Shown here piece by piece: positions 42,918 through 51,909 of a stretch of DNA of 64,000 nucleotides. A program made the position numbers and the translations under genes. The DNA is from JAVBJN01 sp031546985 (GTDB taxonomy: Bacteria > Bacteroidota > Bacteroidia > Chitinophagales > Chitinophagaceae), in assembly GCA_031546985.1 (NCBI GenBank), contig JAVBJN010000039.1, positions 1 to 64,000 on the forward strand, in the 5' to 3' direction. Within the stretch, counting starts at the first letter, position 1; each line of letters opens with the position of its first letter. Under the pieces are notes generated by a model. The model saw only the letters and a list, made by a program, of their open reading frames with translations. It had not been told where the DNA came from and did not search any database.

Positions 42918-43916
42918 ATGCACCCGGAAGAATACATTAACCTAAAGGTAAGCCACGAGCATCCCGAACAATATTCGGCTTTTCTTCGTGCGTTTCCGGG
43001 AGCCAGAGCTACCGATACCGAAAACAAGATTATACTGGATTACCCGTTGAACCATTGCGAGGTGATTATGGAGAAGATGGATGAGGGTTTCTGGATTTTC
43101 CGGCTGGAAAGCCATTTTCGCGAAAACATCCTGTACGATTGGTTGCCCAACGAAACCTCGCCATACTTCGTGCTCGATTACCTGTTTACCCGCGATGAAA
43201 TGAATTATACCCGCGATGGTAACCGTTTTGCCATACAGGATGCCGTAATACTGAGCAACAACAAAACGCATTTCCAGATGTATGTAAAGCGAAACGGCCG
43301 TCTGCTCAATTACCGGATGGTTTTTACGCTCGATTACCTGACACGCAATACCACACTTACTGATAATTTTCTGGAGCAAACCGAAGTGGGGCGCGTGTTT
43401 AACTACAACAGCAGTTTTTACCTGCGTGTACCCGAATGGGAAGAAGAGCAGTTGCTCCAAAGCCTGGTTATGGACCTGATACCTGCCAATGAAGACATTA
43501 CCCGCAGGCTGCGCATTAAAAAGAACATCCTCAATGTGCTGGAAAAATTCCTGAGCCTGTCTATACAAAGGGAGCAACAGCCGGGTTTAAAATGGCCCGA
43601 TATACAGCGAATGAAGAATGTTGCCGAAACGCTGCAAACCAAAATACTGGAAGGATTTCCGGGGGTTGAATCGCTCGCGGCATTCAGCAGCGTATCGGTT
43701 TCTAAGTTTAAAAGAGACTTCAAAGCCGTGTATGATACCTCGCCGTTCGATTTTTTCCGGAAACTGCAAATGGATTATGCCGAAACCTGCATTAACCAGC
43801 GCAAGTTTACCATTAAGGAAATAGCCGCCCAGCTTGGGTTTGAGAACCCCAGCAATTTCACTTCCTGCTTTAAAAAATTTAAAGGCGTTAACCCCTCCGG
43901 GCTGGTTCAGGCGTAA
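42918..43916 (+). CDS. AraC/XylS-family transcriptional regulator
   Basis: 332 residues. The C-terminal two-helix-turn-helix domain is at about 235-330: LAAFSSVSVSKFKRDFKAV, TSPFDFFRKLQMDYAETCI, FTIKEIAAQLGFENPSNFTS and CFKKFKGVNPSGL, a typical HTH_18 pattern. The N-terminal 200 residues are a beta-rich sensor region of unrecognised family (DEGFWIFRLESHFRENILYD). The target genes are unknown. It is divergent to the DUF885 gene. Confidence 0.88.
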   Translation: MHPEEYINLKVSHEHPEQYSAFLRAFPGARATDTENKIILDYPLNHCEVIMEKMDEGFWIFRLESHFRENILYDWLPNETSPYFVLDYLFTRDEMNYTRDGNRFAIQDAVILSNNKTHFQMYVKRNGRLLNYRMVFTLDYLTRNTTLTDNFLEQTEVGRVFNYNSSFYLRVPEWEEEQLLQSLVMDLIPANEDITRRLRIKKNILNVLEKFLSLSIQREQQPGLKWPDIQRMKNVAETLQTKILEGFPGVESLAAFSSVSVSKFKRDFKAVYDTSPFDFFRKLQMDYAETCINQRKFTIKEIAAQLGFENPSNFTSCFKKFKGVNPSGLVQA

Positions 43917-43974
43917 AAAACTTTAAAAGGGAGATTTTGGACCTGTACAAGTTCTATTAATAATACTGAATTGT

Positions 43975-44083
43975 TATCTTTGAAAAAGAATCCAACCTTC
44001 AGAAAGCATCATTGCATCGATCCAACTTAAGGTAAAGGATTCCAGGCCATGTATTTTGTCGGGATTTACATGGCCTATTTTTA
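43975..44083 (+). ncRNA. possible small RNA (promoter-like box to hairpin terminator)
   Basis: A TATCTTTG box (43975-43982) is followed about 60 bases later by AGGCCATGTA / TACATGGCCT arms (44044-44076) and ATTTTTAT. No ORF lies in between. The predicted transcript is about 95 nt. A second terminator-like hairpin follows at 44110. This is a prediction only. Confidence 0.4.
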
Positions 44084-44109
44084 TGTCTAAACGTTTCGTA
44101 ACTTTATAC

Positions 44110-44140
44110 AAACGCCCCTTGCTATGCGAGGGGCGTTTTG
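44110..44140 (+). terminator. strong hairpin, AAACGCCCCT / AGGGGCGTTT
   Basis: 10-bp perfect arms with a 9-base loop and TTTTGGTTT on the plus strand. It may terminate a transcript from the small-RNA region or readthrough from the AraC-type gene. Confidence 0.65.
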
Positions 44141-44163
44141 GTTTCCTCAAAGCCTTTATATTG

Positions 44164-44202
44164 GAGATCCTGCTCCTCGCGGACTCGGGCAGGATGACAT
44201 CC
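44164..44202. repeat. copy of the TCATCCTGC-type intergenic repeat
   Basis: GAGATCCTGCTCCTCGCGGA + CTCGGGCAGGATGACATCC, a reverse copy of the element at 51.2-51.5 kb. The palindromic ends GATCCTGC / GCAGGATG are seen. Confidence 0.7.
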
Positions 44203-44232
44203 CCCTTTTAACCGTGGTTTTACAGACATAAA

Positions 44233-44259
44233 AAAGCCCTCCGCAATGCGAAGGGCTTT
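44233..44259 (-). terminator. terminator after the S9 peptidase gene
   Basis: AAAGCCCT / AGGGCTTT stem 23 bases past the S9 peptidase stop, T-rich on the minus strand. Confidence 0.75.
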
Positions 44260-44281
44260 CAAATCAGATTACAGATACCAA

Positions 44282-46468
44282 TTAAGGCAACTGGCTATTT
44301 TCTGGCTTCAGGTACAGATCAAAGTAATCGGTGATCTTCTGCATCAGGTGCACACGGTCTTTGCCGCGCACATTGTGCGGATGGCCGGGATATACGAAGT
44401 AGTCGAGCTGCACATTGTTGTCTACCGCATTTTTCAACAGTTTTACGCTGTGCTGCCATACCACCACATCATCATCGGTACCGTGAATTACCATCAGTTT
44501 GCCTTTCAGGTTTTTCGTTTTATCGAGCAATACATTTGTAGCATAACCCTCTGCATTGGTTTGTGGCTGATCCATGTAACGCTCGGTATACATAATTTCA
44601 TACATGCTCCAATCCAGTACGGGGCCGCCGGCTACAGCAGCTTTAAACACATCAGGATGTTTGAGCATGAGCGAAGTGGTCATAAAACCGCCGTAGCTCC
44701 AGCCATGCACACCCATACGCGAAGCATCTACATAAGGCAAGGCTTTGAGGTAATCTACACCTTTAAGCTGGTCGCTCATTTCTGGCGTGCCCAACTGGCG
44801 GAATGGTGCACTTTCAAACGCCATACCCCTGTTGCTGCTGCCACGGCCATCCATGGTAAACACCACATAACCACGCTGCGTAAGATAATCGTACCACAAA
44901 TTGCCCGAAGCCGGGAAACTGTTTTTTACCAGCTGCACATGCGGACCATTGTACAGGTACACGATTACAGGGTATTTTTTAGACTTATCCATATTGGCCG
45001 GGGTAATGAGCTTGCCATACAGCGGCGTGCCGTCATCGGCTTTTAAAGTGACTTGTTCTACATTAGCCGTAGCGTACTCCGACAGGGTATTTTTTGCTGC
45101 CAGCAGGGTTTGCAGTTTGGCGCCCTTAGCCGGTCTCAGTTCTATAGTTCTTGGATTAGCTTCGGAAGTGTAGCTATCCAGCAGGTACTGCCCATTGCTG
45201 CTCACTTCTACAGTATGTGTACCTGCGGCCTCATCGAGCCTGCGTATGGCACTGCTGCCCAGGTTTACGGCATAAGCGTGTTTTTCCATCGCGCTTTCTT
45301 TGCTGGCGCTAATGATTACTTCGTTGCTTTTGGTGTTAAAACCCAGCAACTCATTTACCACCCAGGCACCTTTGGTGAGCTGGCGCAATTGCTTGCCTTT
45401 GGTATTGTAGAGGTATAGGTGCATGTAGCCATCTTTCTGGCTCCACCAGATAAACTCATCATTTTTGCCCGGCACAAACGATAATGCGTGCTGCGGCTCT
45501 ACATATTTGGTATCCTGCTCTTCAAACAGGGTTTGAATCAGTTTGCCCGTTGCGGCATCATATTGGTTAAGCCACATATGGTTCTGGTCGCGATTCAGCA
45601 GCGCTACGTAGATCTGCTTTTCATCGGGGCTCCAGGTAATGCAGGTATGGTATTGGTCTTTATCGGTTTGGAGAAAAACTGTCTGTCCGGTGCTAACGTT
45701 ATAAACACCCAATTGCACCTGGTGCGAGGTTTTGCCCGCCATCGGATACTTGATGTTCTTAACCGTAGCCGGTGTTTCGTTCCAGTTTACGATAGGGTAG
45801 TCGGCCACCATACTCTGATCCATACGGTAAAAAGCCAGCAGATTGCCTTTGGGCGACCAGAAAATACCCCGGTCGATGCCAAATTCATTGCGGTGCACAG
45901 CCTGCCCGTTCAAAATATCTTTGTTAGCCTCGTTGGTTACGGCTACTGCTTTGCTGTTATTGCGTGTTACTGGCTGCACGTACAGGTTATTGCCCACGGT
46001 GTAAGCAACCTGGTTGCCCGTGCCGGGTACGGCATACAGGTTTTCAAACCCTTCCTGCAAGCCCAATGCTTGAATGGCGCTTGGGTTGCCATCGATATTG
46101 ATGCTCACCAGGTTGTTGCCTTGTGTAAAGTAAGCCATGCTGCTGTTGAGCCAGTTGATAGCAGGCATTTTCTTTAACGCAGGCAGACCTGCATTACTAA
46201 GCATACTATTTAATTCGCTCAGCTTAAACAGGGTATCAGCTTTAAGGCCTGGCACCGCAAAAGACACCAAAGCATCGCTGTTGGTGCCTGCCTGCTGGGT
46301 AAATTGTGTAGTGCCCGGAATCCAGTGCAGTTGTTTGATGTTTTCTACCGCAAGATTACTGGTTAAGCCCAGCACTGCATCCTGCATGGTAAAGCTCTTT
46401 TTCTGACTGTAACCTGCCTGGCTCAGTGCCACCAGGACCGGTAATGTAAACAGTAATTTCTTGTACAT
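44282..46468 (-). CDS. dipeptidyl-peptidase IV-like S9 serine peptidase
   Basis: 728 residues with a signal peptide (YKKLLFTLPVLVALSQAGYS). The N-terminal DPPIV beta-propeller (about 40-490) includes EFGIDRGIFWSPKGNLLAFY. The C-terminal alpha/beta-hydrolase has MDGRGSSNRG, the nucleophile motif GWSYGGF (Ser 591), the acid in HGTDDDVV (about 665) and the His in PGHPHNV (about 698). It cleaves X-Pro type dipeptides in periplasm or exterior; Bacteroidota carry many such enzymes for peptide use. Own terminator. Confidence 0.93.
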   Translation of the reverse strand: MYKKLLFTLPVLVALSQAGYSQKKSFTMQDAVLGLTSNLAVENIKQLHWIPGTTQFTQQAGTNSDALVSFAVPGLKADTLFKLSELNSMLSNAGLPALKKMPAINWLNSSMAYFTQGNNLVSINIDGNPSAIQALGLQEGFENLYAVPGTGNQVAYTVGNNLYVQPVTRNNSKAVAVTNEANKDILNGQAVHRNEFGIDRGIFWSPKGNLLAFYRMDQSMVADYPIVNWNETPATVKNIKYPMAGKTSHQVQLGVYNVSTGQTVFLQTDKDQYHTCITWSPDEKQIYVALLNRDQNHMWLNQYDAATGKLIQTLFEEQDTKYVEPQHALSFVPGKNDEFIWWSQKDGYMHLYLYNTKGKQLRQLTKGAWVVNELLGFNTKSNEVIISASKESAMEKHAYAVNLGSSAIRRLDEAAGTHTVEVSSNGQYLLDSYTSEANPRTIELRPAKGAKLQTLLAAKNTLSEYATANVEQVTLKADDGTPLYGKLITPANMDKSKKYPVIVYLYNGPHVQLVKNSFPASGNLWYDYLTQRGYVVFTMDGRGSSNRGMAFESAPFRQLGTPEMSDQLKGVDYLKALPYVDASRMGVHGWSYGGFMTTSLMLKHPDVFKAAVAGGPVLDWSMYEIMYTERYMDQPQTNAEGYATNVLLDKTKNLKGKLMVIHGTDDDVVVWQHSVKLLKNAVDNNVQLDYFVYPGHPHNVRGKDRVHLMQKITDYFDLYLKPENSQLP

Positions 46469-46844
46469 AATGAATCGATCCGTTAAACTTAAGTGGTAAA
46501 AATAGCATTTTCCGGGGGAAGGGGAGGCGAAATAAGCTGGGCAACCCGTTGATAGGCATTGTTTTAGTATATGTTCTATGCAATGATATGACTAACCTTT
46601 ACGGTTCATCATCATCTTTTTCATATATAAATGAGCTAAGCCTGAAAGGTTTTTAAAACACAACATCCCCCGGTTTTAAGCGGAGGATGTTAGAGATTGA
46701 ATAGGGTAAATGCGCAGGAAAATCTGGGCTACTCCAAGAGCGAAACATTGTATCGACGGAGTCTTCGACAAGCTCAGACACCTTACAATGCAGGACATTC
46801 ACTCAAATCAGAGATCAGACATCGTCAAATCAGACATCGCGCTG
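46469..46844. other. gap between S9 peptidase promoter side and the ABC-F stop
   Basis: No gene. It contains a hairpin AACATCCCCCG / CGGAGGATGTT (46662-46691, one mismatch), possibly the ABC-F terminator, and a copy of the TTCGACAAGCTCAG repeat at 46762-46775. Confidence 0.55.
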
Positions 46845-48788
46845 CTAGCTTTCCATTTCCATGATCTTCTCAAACAGTACTTCGTACTCTTCGTTCAGCA
46901 CTTTTAGCTCCTGCTCGGCTTGTTGGTATTCCTGCTCGGCCAGTTTAAACTTAGCCGCATCGCTATAGGTGCCAGGATCGGCCAGTTGCGCTTCCAGATC
47001 GTTTTTCTTCTGTTTGGAAACGCCGAGTTTTTCTTCCAGTTTTTTAAACTGGCCCTGCAGTTTTTGTAGTTCCTTCTGGCGCACACGGTGCTCCTGCGGA
47101 TCTGCTGCTGGTTTCTTTTCTTCTACCACCGGAGCGGCTAGTTTAGCTGCTGACTCTTTTTTTTTACCACCACCGGTAGCAGCAAGCTGTTGCTTGCGCT
47201 TCCATTCTTCCCACTCGGGGTAGCCATCTTTAAACACTTTGATTTTATGGTCTACAATTTCCCAGATGGTATTGGCCGTATTTTTAATAAAGTGACGATC
47301 GTGCGATACAATGATGTAGGAACCCTGGTATTGGTTCAATGCCTCGATAAGCATGTTTACCGAGTTCATATCCAGGTGGTTGGTAGGCTCATCCAGCAGC
47401 AGGAAGTTGGCCTTGCTGATAATGGTTTTGGCCAGTGCCACACGGGCTTTTTCGCCACCCGACAGTACTTTGATCTTTTTAAACACATCATCGCCCGAGA
47501 ACAGGAAGCAGCCTAATATCTGGCGCAGTTCCAGTTCGGTTTTACCACTGCCGCAAAGCATCAGCTCCTGCAACAGGTTGTTGTCTACATTCAGCGACTC
47601 TAATTGGTGCTGGGCGTAGAAACTCGCTTTGATATTGTACCCCTCGCGGCGTTCGCCGTCAAACTCTTCGGTATCGGCAATGATGCGCAGCATGGTAGAT
47701 TTACCCCGTCCGTTGGCACCGATGAGCGCGATTTTCTCGCCTCTTTCGATTTCAACACCGGTATCTTCTACAATGATGTTTTCGCCAAAACGTTTGGAAA
47801 CATGGTTGAGCTCGTACAAAATTTTACCTGGCTGCTGCTCAATGGTAAAGTTCATACGAATCTTGGCCGATTCTGTAGTAGGTGCCTCTACACGATCCAG
47901 TTTATCCAGGCGTTTCATGGCACTCTGAGCCTGTGTAGCTTTGGTAGCTTTGGCTTTAAAGCGCTCAATAAAACGCTCCTGCTGGCGAATGTATTCCTGC
48001 TGGTTTTCGAACTGGCGTTGCTGCAGATCGGCACGAATCACTTTTTCCTGCTCGTAGAAAGTATAGTTGCCACCATAGAAATGCAGTTGTTGCTGGAACA
48101 GTTCTACAATTTTGGTTACCATACGATCGAGGAAGAAACGGTCGTGCGATACGATGATTACCGTACCGTCGTATTTCTCCAGGTATTTCTCCAGCCATTC
48201 GATAGACGGCAGATCCAGGTGGTTGGTAGGCTCATCGAGCATCAGCACATCGGGGTGTTGCAGAATCATACGGGCCAGCATAACACGCATCCGCCATCCA
48301 CCCGAAAACTGGCTGAATGGTTTTTGCAGGTCGGCCGTGCTGAATCCCAAACCTTCGAGCACCTGCTCGGAGCGGTGGTCCATTTCGTAGCCACCGGCTA
48401 CTTCAAATTCGTGCAGGGTATCGCTGTAATCATGGATCAATTTCTCGTTTTCCGGGTCTTTTTCCATTTTTTCGGTAATCACCACCAGTTCCCTTTCCAG
48501 TTCCAATGCACGGGCAAAGCCCATTTTGGCCACCTCACGGATAGCCGCATCTGAACTGAAACTCAACAAGTCCTGGTTAAAGAATCCTATGGTAAGGCCG
48601 TTTATCTTATCAATGGTACCGCCGGATACGCTGTATTCATTATTGATAATACGGAGCAGGGTAGACTTTCCGGTACCATTTAAGCCGATCAGACCAATCC
48701 TTTCTCCGTTTCCGATATGCCAGTTGGCATCTTCCACGATGGTGCGTGCACCAAATTCAAACGTTACATTATTAAGCGCAATAAGCAT
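46845..48788 (-). CDS. ABC-F family ATPase (translation factor-like)
   Basis: 647 residues, no membrane segment. Two ABC domains: Walker A GLNGTGKST and signature FSGGWRMRVML with LMLDEPTNHLDL in the first; GANGRGKST, LSGGEKARVAL and LLLDEPTNHLDM in the second. The ABC-F linker between them is long and charged (QFENQQEYIRQQERFIERF). The C-terminus is a coiled coil (LEEKLGVSKQKKNDLEAQLA). ABC-F proteins act on the ribosome E site (EttA, Uup, antibiotic protection); the subtype cannot be decided. A -7-like TATTTTTG lies at 48809-48816. Monocistronic. Confidence 0.93.
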   Translation of the reverse strand: MLIALNNVTFEFGARTIVEDANWHIGNGERIGLIGLNGTGKSTLLRIINNEYSVSGGTIDKINGLTIGFFNQDLLSFSSDAAIREVAKMGFARALELERELVVITEKMEKDPENEKLIHDYSDTLHEFEVAGGYEMDHRSEQVLEGLGFSTADLQKPFSQFSGGWRMRVMLARMILQHPDVLMLDEPTNHLDLPSIEWLEKYLEKYDGTVIIVSHDRFFLDRMVTKIVELFQQQLHFYGGNYTFYEQEKVIRADLQQRQFENQQEYIRQQERFIERFKAKATKATQAQSAMKRLDKLDRVEAPTTESAKIRMNFTIEQQPGKILYELNHVSKRFGENIIVEDTGVEIERGEKIALIGANGRGKSTMLRIIADTEEFDGERREGYNIKASFYAQHQLESLNVDNNLLQELMLCGSGKTELELRQILGCFLFSGDDVFKKIKVLSGGEKARVALAKTIISKANFLLLDEPTNHLDMNSVNMLIEALNQYQGSYIIVSHDRHFIKNTANTIWEIVDHKIKVFKDGYPEWEEWKRKQQLAATGGGKKKESAAKLAAPVVEEKKPAADPQEHRVRQKELQKLQGQFKKLEEKLGVSKQKKNDLEAQLADPGTYSDAAKFKLAEQEYQQAEQELKVLNEEYEVLFEKIMEMES

Positions 48789-48808
48789 GTATGTGTCAAT
48801 TTGCGGTG

Positions 48809-48816
48809 CAAAAATA
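48809..48816 (-). promoter_or_regulatory. candidate -7 box (TATTTTTG) of the ABC-F gene
   Basis: TAnnTTTG match on the minus strand, 20 bases before the ATG at 48788. Confidence 0.4.
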
Positions 48817-48899
48817 GCATAAAGATTTGAGCTAATGGCTAAAAGCTATTAGCAGCTAGCTGTTAGCGAGAAGCGGAGACCTGGCAGGAGCTTAACCCA

Positions 48900-48960
48900 T
48901 AACAAAGGAGACTTCGACAGAGCCTGTCCCGCCCCCATACGGGGCTCAGTCGCCTTTGTC
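48900..48960. repeat. dispersed repeat with ACTTCGACAGAGCCTG...GGGGCTCAGTCG
   Basis: Member of the TTCGACAnnnCTCAG/GGGACAGGC family in the gap between the ABC-F and serine hydrolase genes. Internal CCCGCC / GGGGC arms. Confidence 0.6.
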
Positions 48961-48961
48961 A

Positions 48962-48990
48962 AAAAAAAATCCCGCGCCGGAGCGCAGGAC
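48962..48990 (-). terminator. terminator after the serine hydrolase gene
   Basis: GTCCTGCGCTCC / GGCGCGGGAT (imperfect) hairpin on the minus strand, followed by nine T residues, 29 bases beyond the stop. Confidence 0.75.
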
Positions 48991-49018
48991 TTTCAAACAT
49001 ACCTGATATATACGAGTG

Positions 49019-50914
49019 CTAAAACAGGTTGTAAGAGGGCCATACAATACCTTGTTTTTGTATGGCATCGGCCAGGGGATACATGCCATTCCAATGGCAG
49101 TCATCGTTAACCGAGCGGGTATTTACCGTAATGGCAATGGTAATCCCGTTGGCAAAATGGGTGAGGGTAGCAAGGGTACCGCTCATGCAACCATTGTGCA
49201 TCCACCAGTCGCCGTTTACTTTCCAGCCTTTAGCATAGTCGCCCGCGCCTTTGGCCATGCTGATGGTGCGCATCACATCGATGGTGCCGGATTTAAGCAC
49301 ATCGGTGCGGTTGCTCAGTTTATCTACACCTGCGGCAAATTTGAGCAGGTCTATCGGTTTGGCTACCCAGCCACCATTGGCATCCATACGGGTGAGTTTC
49401 AGGTCGTAAGGATTGCCATTGTTGTTGTCGGCATAGTAGGTTACTTCATTGGGGCCTTTACCATTTTCGGTATCGGCACCGGTGTACATGCCTGTAATAC
49501 CGCAGGGTGCCAGGATAGCCGATTTTACATAGTTCTGGTAAGTTTGCCCGCTTTTCTTTTCGATGATTCTGCCCAATAGGAAATAATCGAAGTTCATATA
49601 CGTAAATGTATCTGCCGGAGCATGGCCTTGAGCATAATTCTTGGCAGCCCATTTAATGATATCGCTGTTGTTGAGCTGGTATTGCTGCCAAACCGCATCC
49701 TGGGTCCAGCCGGTAGTATGCTCCAGGCAGGTTTGCACCGTTATTTTTTCGAGATCGGATTTGTCTATACATGCACCATTGGTGGCGCAGATATTGCCCA
49801 ATATGCCATTGGCGCCAAATACTTTATCCGACAATTTGAGATCGGTTGTTTCTGTCAAGCGCATGATGGCCGCAGAGGTAATGGGTTTGCTCACACTAGC
49901 GATACGGAATGTACTATTGGGCGATACCAGTGTACCATCGTTTTTATTGGCATACCCATAGCCTTTGGCCCATACGAGGCGGCCATCTTTCATAACAGCT
50001 ACAGACACACCGGGAATATGGTAGTCTTTCATGTATTGGGCTACTTTATCCTGTATCCAATCTGCATCTTTGGAAGAGAGTGAACCTCCGGTCCATAAAG
50101 CTGCAAAACGCGGCTGACCGTTCATGGTATAACCACAAATGTGTTTCAATTGCATACCCTGGTACCAGCCATTGTCAAACTCTGCCTGGTAATTTTGGTC
50201 GGTCATGCGGTGACGGGCATACACGCCTTCGTTCGTTTTGGCCCAGATTGCGGCATACATATCTTTGCCGTTCACTTCAAAAGCACTTACGCGAATGGGT
50301 TTGTACCCGTTTTTCCATTGGGTATTAAATTCCTGCTGGTAGGTATCGGCCGACATATCGTGGCGGGCTATCAGTGCAGGGGTAGTAGATTTTTCCCAAA
50401 CCGCAGCATAGCGTAAGGCACCACTTTTGGTGTATCCGCAAACTTCTACCGGGTGGTAACCTTGTTTGGTCCATTTGTCGAACTCGGTTTGGTATTGTTG
50501 CGAGGTCATATCGTGGCGGGCTTCCCAGGCACCAGCCCATTTGTAAAAAATACAGGCAAATACCGGCGTACCATTTACCGCAAACGCGCTGATGCGGTTG
50601 GGACGATAGCCTTTGCCCTTCATTTCGGTTACGGCAGCCTGGTATTGCGCTTCGTTCATAGCATGACGGGCAGTCCAATCGGGGCCGGTGGTGGTGCTGG
50701 TCCAGATAGCGGCATAGGTAGCTTTGCCGTTCATACTGTAGCCACTTACATCGGCCAGCCGCATTTTCTTTTGTCCTACATACTTGTCAAACTCCTGCTG
50801 GTATTCGGTGCTGCTCATATTGTGACGGGCCACATACTGCGCGGTTACTACATAAGGAAATACAAAATTGCATACGATATACAGGATGCTTCGGAGAAAT
50901 CGATTGGTTTTCAT
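49019..50914 (-). CDS. serine hydrolase (beta-lactamase class C fold) with five N-terminal tandem repeats
   Basis: 631 residues with a signal peptide (FLRSILYIVCNFVFPYVVTAQ). Residues about 28-275 hold five copies of a roughly 48-residue unit starting ARHxM and carrying YQxEFdkw...GY...NG...YAAIW, as in the BTRD1-type repeat (PF17660) seen in polyglycine-hydrolase-like proteins. The C-terminal part is a beta-lactamase/penicillin-binding-like domain with the SxxK motif in RIASVSKPITSAAIMRL and later Tyr and Gly-rich elements (YMNFDYFLLGRIIEKKSG, MHNGCMSGTLATLTHFANG). The substrate is unknown; the repeats may bind the target. A near-consensus promoter is at 51059-51087. Confidence 0.88.
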   Translation of the reverse strand: MKTNRFLRSILYIVCNFVFPYVVTAQYVARHNMSSTEYQQEFDKYVGQKKMRLADVSGYSMNGKATYAAIWTSTTTGPDWTARHAMNEAQYQAAVTEMKGKGYRPNRISAFAVNGTPVFACIFYKWAGAWEARHDMTSQQYQTEFDKWTKQGYHPVEVCGYTKSGALRYAAVWEKSTTPALIARHDMSADTYQQEFNTQWKNGYKPIRVSAFEVNGKDMYAAIWAKTNEGVYARHRMTDQNYQAEFDNGWYQGMQLKHICGYTMNGQPRFAALWTGGSLSSKDADWIQDKVAQYMKDYHIPGVSVAVMKDGRLVWAKGYGYANKNDGTLVSPNSTFRIASVSKPITSAAIMRLTETTDLKLSDKVFGANGILGNICATNGACIDKSDLEKITVQTCLEHTTGWTQDAVWQQYQLNNSDIIKWAAKNYAQGHAPADTFTYMNFDYFLLGRIIEKKSGQTYQNYVKSAILAPCGITGMYTGADTENGKGPNEVTYYADNNNGNPYDLKLTRMDANGGWVAKPIDLLKFAAGVDKLSNRTDVLKSGTIDVMRTISMAKGAGDYAKGWKVNGDWWMHNGCMSGTLATLTHFANGITIAITVNTRSVNDDCHWNGMYPLADAIQKQGIVWPSYNLF

Positions 50915-50951
50915 ACTGGTTAATTTTCGGGATTTAGAGATCGGTTGGTTA

Positions 50952-50982
50952 ATCCCAGATCACGATAGAGATCGTCTGGGAT
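50952..50982 (-). promoter_or_regulatory. 5'-UTR hairpin ahead of the serine hydrolase gene
   Basis: ATCCCAGA / TCTGGGAT arms with an inner ACGAT/ATCGT pair, within the predicted leader between the promoter at 51059-51087 and the ATG at 50914. Role unknown. Confidence 0.45.
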
Positions 50983-51058
50983 AAGGTTAGTTTTGTTTGG
51001 TTAAAATACTTGCGTTTCATAATAGTTGCGGATACAACGTTTTGGTGTACCAGCGATG

Positions 51059-51087
51059 CAAAGATAAGACGCATTAAAATAATAACA
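51059..51087 (-). promoter_or_regulatory. serine hydrolase promoter (TTG-N18-TATCTTTG)
   Basis: On the minus strand TTG at 51087-51085 and TATCTTTG at 51066-51059 are separated by 18 bases, close to the consensus. It predicts a 5' leader of about 140 nt. Confidence 0.6.
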
Positions 51088-51183
51088 ATGTGATATTGAC
51101 TGAGTTTTGTCCCGTTAATAGACGGTACTGATCGATTTGCTGATGGCTGATTTTTTGGTCGCTGATTTGTTTCAGAAACACTT

Positions 51184-51520
51184 GTCATCCTGCGCGAGCG
51201 ACGCAGGAGCGAGAAATACAATCTTATAATAGAATTACCGCTCACGGCGGCGCAGCAGCCTGTCCCGCCCCATGCGGGGACACAGCGGAATGAAAATGTT
51301 TCGCGCAAAGGCGCAAAAAAACAGAGGACGCAAGGGAAACACTTGTCATCCTGCGCGAGCGACGCAGGAGCGAGAAGCAGGATCCCTTGCATAGACAATC
51401 ATTTTAGGGATACTGCTTCCTTCATTCCTCCCCGCATGAGCGGGACAGGCAGTGCAGCATGACAGCCTATTTGTCTTTGTCATCCTGCGCGAGTAAGGTA
51501 CGAACGAGAAGCAGGATCTC
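51184..51520. repeat. cluster of TCATCCTGC-type intergenic repeats
   Basis: Three copies of a 30-42 bp element (51184-51215, 51343-51383, 51479-51520), each reading TCATCCTGCGCGAG then GAGCGAGAA and, in two of them, GCAGGATC. A GC-rich hairpin repeat with CAGCCTGTCCCGCCCCATGC lies between them at 51245-51290. Non-coding; open frames across it have no protein character. Confidence 0.8.
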
Positions 51521-51594
51521 TTACGAACACAATCATTATAGTTTCCTAAACAACCAATAGAAAAGGATGAAAAATAAATTTTGAGACAAATGTT

Positions 51595-51623
51595 TTGCAT
51601 TTGAAAAAATGATACTACATTTG
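51595..51623 (+). promoter_or_regulatory. rtcB-prfH operon promoter (TTG-N18-TACATTTG)
   Basis: TTG at 51595-51597 and TACATTTG at 51616-51623 with 18-base spacing, about 290 bases before the rtcB ATG. It predicts a long 5' leader. Confidence 0.6.
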
Positions 51624-51682
51624 CATCGATAATTGCCTTCGCAAGCTATGGTTTAACAAACAAACACACGGAGGATAACATT

Positions 51683-51718
51683 ATGCTGGTCACTACTTTT
51701 ACATATCACTTCAATTAA
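51683..51718 (+). CDS. possible 11-codon leader ORF with strong SD
   Basis: GGAGG (51670-51674) lies 8 bases before ATG at 51683; the frame reads MLVTTFTYHFN and stops at 51716-51718. Strong SD sites are rare in this phylum. It precedes hairpins of the rtcB leader (for example AACCG/CGGTT near 51777-51805 and CTGCA/TGCAG before the rtcB start). A regulatory leader peptide is possible but unproven. Confidence 0.3.
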   Translation: MLVTTFTYHFN

Positions 51719-51909
51719 CAGCTAGGGGATTTCATCCCTGAAACTGCTCTATTTCATCATTTTTATTGTCCTGAAAATAACCGGCTTTTTGCCTGACGGT
51801 TCTTGTATTGCCTTTTGCGCAGTATAATTCCGCAAGCATTACTATTCCCGGCATTCTGCAAAAACTTACCCTTTTATGCAGCAGGGCATTTTATGCTCAA
51901 TTTTTCCTC

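Noticed and set aside
47604..48554. 316-codon plus-strand frame
   Set aside because: Antisense to the ABC-F gene with clear Walker and signature motifs; composition is a by-product of that gene's codon use.
51346..51600. 84-codon minus-strand frame
   Set aside because: Made of intergenic repeats; no protein character and no promoter or terminator signals.
51808..51909. 34-residue N-terminal extension of RtcB
   Set aside because: Begins at a non-family position within the structured leader; the ATG at 51910 matches the family start.
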